From JAGXLP01 sp042218715 (GTDB lineage Bacteria > Bipolaricaulota > Bipolaricaulia > M55B111), in the NCBI GenBank assembly GCA_042218715.1, contig JBDGQU010000160.1, forward strand, positions 1 to 8,921: a stretch of 8,921 nt of DNA, written 5' to 3'. This document shows, one piece after another, positions 7,163 through 8,921 of this stretch. The translations under genes were made by a program, and so were the position numbers. The notes beneath the pieces were generated by a model. It made no database searches and had not been told where the DNA came from. It was given only the letters and a program-made list of their open reading frames with translations. How positions within the stretch are numbered: the stretch's first letter is position 1; every line of letters starts with the position of its first letter.

Positions 7163-7789
7163 ATGAAAAACGACAAGATAATATTCGATCTCGACGGCGT
7201 GCTTCTGGATTCGGAAACGAACCTGGACTGGCTCAACCGGGCTCTGTCAAGAGCCCTGGAAGAGTTAGGTATGCCGGTAACAGGGGAAAACATCGAAAAA
7301 CTTTACCCCGGTGGACTGAGAGAGTTCGAGACGGCAGTAAGGGACTTTCCCGCGCCCCCGGAAAAGGTCTGGAAAGTAAGGGACAAACATTACATAGAGG
7401 AAAAACTAAAATTGATCTACGAGGGAGATTTAAAACCTTTCTCCGACGTGGATAGTCTGGAAAGGTTAACGGACGAATATTCCCTCGGGGTAATAAGCAA
7501 CTCTCCGGACGAGGTCGTGGATCGATTCATAAGGTATTACCGCCTGGACGACCTCTTCGAGGCCTGGGTCGGACGGGGTTCCGAACTCAATTCGATTAAG
7601 GATATCAAACCGGACCCTCATCTGTTCGGTCGACTAAAGGAAAAAATGGGTGACGGGCGATTCTGGTACGTAGGGGATAGAGAAGTCGACAGAGAATTCG
7701 CCGTAAACACGGGCATGGAATTCCTCCACCTGACCCGAAACGGAGAGGGCTTTGAAAGTCTAGAGGAACTGGTGGATCGGCTGGTTTAA
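7163..7789 (+). CDS. HAD-superfamily hydrolase, phosphoglycolate-phosphatase-like
   Basis: A 208-residue cytosolic haloacid-dehalogenase-fold phosphatase. All four HAD motifs are visible: motif I DLDGVLLDS with nucleophile Asp9 and acid/base Asp11; motif II VISNSP with Ser112; motif III KPDP with Lys149; and motif IV YVGDREVD with Asp172 and Asp176 for magnesium. The helical cap between about residues 17 and 90 places it in subfamily I, like phosphoglycolate phosphatases and beta-phosphoglucomutases, and the KPDPHLF...YVGDREVD stretch resembles haloarchaeal members as I recall them. The substrate is unknown. An in-frame TAA 6 bases before the ATG makes this the earliest possible start. No Shine-Dalgarno site precedes it, unlike its neighbours, so the mRNA may be leaderless. 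It converges on the HypE-like gene with only 7 bases between the stops. Confidence 0.85.
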   Translation: MKNDKIIFDLDGVLLDSETNLDWLNRALSRALEELGMPVTGENIEKLYPGGLREFETAVRDFPAPPEKVWKVRDKHYIEEKLKLIYEGDLKPFSDVDSLERLTDEYSLGVISNSPDEVVDRFIRYYRLDDLFEAWVGRGSELNSIKDIKPDPHLFGRLKEKMGDGRFWYVGDREVDREFAVNTGMEFLHLTRNGEGFESLEELVDRLV

Positions 7790-7796
7790 CCGTCGC

Positions 7797-8765
7797 TCAG
7801 TTCCAGAGTTCGTATAACTGGTCCCTCACCGGCTCGTTTATTATCTCTCCGTCCACCTTAAGTCCGGGTTGTCCGGAATCTTGAACCTCTCCAATTACGG
7901 ACGCCTTTATCCCGTCATTCCGGACCAGGTCCAGTGCCTCCTGACTACTCTCGTCCGAAACGCTCGCTATAAGGGCGCCCGAACCAAAAACTTTCAGCGG
8001 ATCCAGGCCGACAGCACCGCAGAGCTTCTCGGTATCGGAACCAATTAATACCTCCCGTCGGTCCACTTCGAAAGTCAGTCCGGAAGCGGACGCCATCTCG
8101 AATAGTCCGGCCAACACTCCACCCTCCGTCGGATCGTGCATACCATTGGCGTAATCTTTCAACAATAATCCTTCGGGTAATACGCTAAGCTGGTTCAGCC
8201 TGTCGGAACCCTCCTCCAGGACACTTTCCGGTACTTCTCCTTCGAGGTCGGTCCGGAAATCTGTCGCCAGAATACCGGTGGCCTCTATACCCGCCCCTTT
8301 CGTCAGGATCAATTTGTCACCCGGCCTGGCCCCTCCGGTAGGAACGTATTTATCCGTAAAGCCAAAACAGGTTAGGGAGAGAAACGGTCTATCGATATCG
8401 GAAACGTATTCCGAGTGGCCGCCAACTATCGCCAGACCGAGATTCTTCGAAACTCTGTCTACCTGACGGGTAATCTCCTCGAGGTCTTCCTCGGCTCGTT
8501 CGGGTAACAGGTAGGTAACTACTAACCACCGGGGTTCGGCCCCCGAAGCTGCCATGTCGTTGCTGACAATATTAACTCCCAGCGTCCCTATTCGATCCGC
8601 GGCGTATATTATCGGATCCGAATTGATGACCAGAACTTTTTCCCCCAGGTCAATCGCGGCAGTATCTTCTCCGTAAGCAGGTCCGACCATGACGGAGTCG
8701 TCTACTGCACCAACTCGACTGAAGACGGATTTTTTCAGTTCGTCCGGACTTACTTTTCCTATCAT
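7797..8765 (-). CDS. AIR-synthase-fold (HypE/ThiL-like) ATP-binding protein
   Basis: A 322-residue protein of the PurM/HypE/ThiL/SelD superfamily, which bind ATP at a dimer interface and phosphorylate or activate a substrate. Visible blocks: GEDTAAIDL at 32-40 (the usual GDDAAV site); INSDP at 47-51; GVNIVSNDMAASGAEPRW at 63-80, the Asn/Asp magnesium-binding helix; VGGHSEY at 114-120; TKGAGIEATGILATDF at 155-170; the MHDPTEGGVLAGLFEMA segment at 209-225, most like HypE; and FGSGALIASV at 260-269. HypE itself ends in a conserved Pro-Arg-X-Cys whose cysteine is carbamoylated; this protein ends ELYELWN and has no cysteine there, so it should not mature NiFe hydrogenase in the usual way. No hyp genes are nearby. 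Start is ATG 8763-8765, 5 bases after GGGGGTGA; a GTG at 8772-8774 lies inside that ribosome site and is rejected. Function unknown beyond the fold. Confidence 0.85.
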   Translation of the reverse strand: MIGKVSPDELKKSVFSRVGAVDDSVMVGPAYGEDTAAIDLGEKVLVINSDPIIYAADRIGTLGVNIVSNDMAASGAEPRWLVVTYLLPERAEEDLEEITRQVDRVSKNLGLAIVGGHSEYVSDIDRPFLSLTCFGFTDKYVPTGGARPGDKLILTKGAGIEATGILATDFRTDLEGEVPESVLEEGSDRLNQLSVLPEGLLLKDYANGMHDPTEGGVLAGLFEMASASGLTFEVDRREVLIGSDTEKLCGAVGLDPLKVFGSGALIASVSDESSQEALDLVRNDGIKASVIGEVQDSGQPGLKVDGEIINEPVRDQLYELWN

Positions 8766-8770
8766 ACTTG

Positions 8771-8778
8771 TCACCCCC
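8771..8778 (-). promoter_or_regulatory. Ribosome binding site of the HypE-like gene, within a G tract
   Basis: On the minus strand GGGGGTGA matches the anti-SD complement GGAGGTGA at 7 of 8 positions and lies 5 bases before the ATG. Its five-G run can pair with the C5 tract at 8805-8809 in the same leader, which would hide the site from the ribosome. Confidence 0.75.
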
Positions 8779-8798
8779 GAACGAGAGTTATGGTAGCG

Positions 8799-8809
8799 AA
8801 AAAAGGGGG
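8799..8809 (-). promoter_or_regulatory. C5T6 tract in the leader of the HypE-like gene
   Basis: Minus-strand CCCCC (8805-8809) followed by TTTTTT (8799-8804), 34 bases before the ATG. The T-run could act as an archaeal terminator or pause site for transcripts coming from the right, and the C-run is complementary to two G tracts in the same leader (8830-8836 and 8774-8778). Confidence 0.35.
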
Positions 8810-8830
8810 ATTTTGAAAGACAACGTTTAC

Positions 8831-8921
8831 CCCCCCTCTACCGCTTACCTGGCTGCCGGGATTTCGGGTATGTTCGGCATTATAAGGTTAAATCAGTTGC
8901 CAGGTAAGCGTCAGAGGGGGG
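8831..8921. repeat. Long near-perfect inverted repeat reaching the window end
   Basis: Arms 8831-8853 and 8899-8921 are 23 bases each and complementary at 21 positions; the only mismatches are two adjacent ones (8840-8841 against 8911-8912), so the stem is 9 bp, a 2x2 internal loop, then 12 bp. The outer end is six C facing six G. The 45-base loop holds a further 5-bp stem, TGCCG (8854-8858) with CGGCA (8875-8879), and an unpaired AT-rich 8880-8898 that includes TTATAA. The right arm stops at the last base, so the element may extend further. It lies upstream of the HypE-like gene and has no coding potential that I can see. It could be a leader structure, a small non-coding RNA, or a short mobile or repeat element. 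Confidence 0.7.

Noticed and set aside
8772..8774. GTG start giving a 3-residue longer HypE-like protein
   Set aside because: It lies inside GGGGGTGA, the ribosome site for the ATG at 8763-8765.
8854..8910. tRNA-like gene in the hairpin loop (a GGTTAAATC stretch resembles a T-loop)
   Set aside because: No acceptor stem, D-arm or anticodon arm can be folded, and the conserved T-loop C is missing.

Overview
The window looks like a stretch of an archaeal chromosome, probably from a salt-adapted lineage. The evidence is indirect. The proteins are rich in Asp and Glu (in the biotin ligase I hand-count about 29 acidic against 19 basic residues). The IleRS is of the archaeal/eukaryotic-like type II. 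The biotin ligase has no HTH domain and carries a GHGR..RKW.SPEGGLW motif that I recall from Pyrococcus. There is also a HypE-like AIR-synthase-fold protein of a kind common in archaea. Starts mostly have GGAGG-type ribosome binding sites, and short TATA-like boxes and T-tracts fit archaeal signals. I cannot name the taxon; a brine archaeon is a guess from composition.

Layout. Positions 1-149 are non-coding and hold two tandem perfect hairpins with GNRA-type loops, each followed by the same octamer, plus a third foldable segment next to the purA stop. Positions 150-5184 (minus strand) hold an apparent housekeeping cluster read ileS, birA, purA: isoleucyl-tRNA synthetase, a minimal biotin-protein ligase starting 2 nt after the ileS stop, then adenylosuccinate synthetase after a 62-nt gap with its own strong RBS. 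Positions 5185-5370 are an AT-rich gap with the likely ileS promoter and, at its right end, a T-tract terminator for the next gene. Positions 5371-7023 (minus) encode an alkaline-phosphatase-superfamily phosphodiesterase/phosphatase. Positions 7024-7162 are a divergent intergenic region full of inverted repeats. Positions 7163-7789 (plus) encode a HAD phosphatase that converges, with a 7-nt gap, on an AIRS/HypE-like ATP-binding protein (7797-8765, minus). The last 156 bases, upstream of that gene, carry a long near-perfect inverted repeat ending at the final base of the window, and a series of alternating C and G tracts that includes the RBS.

The coding part is ordinary: translation, purine synthesis, biotinylation and phosphohydrolases. 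Most of the unusual material is non-coding: the 8831-8921 inverted repeat, the C/G-tract leader of the HypE-like gene, and the tandem hairpins at 33-95. Among proteins, the oddest are the C-terminally short biotin ligase with an altered WPND motif and the HypE-like protein without the terminal cysteine HypE needs. I see no defence system, transposase, CRISPR array or phage gene.
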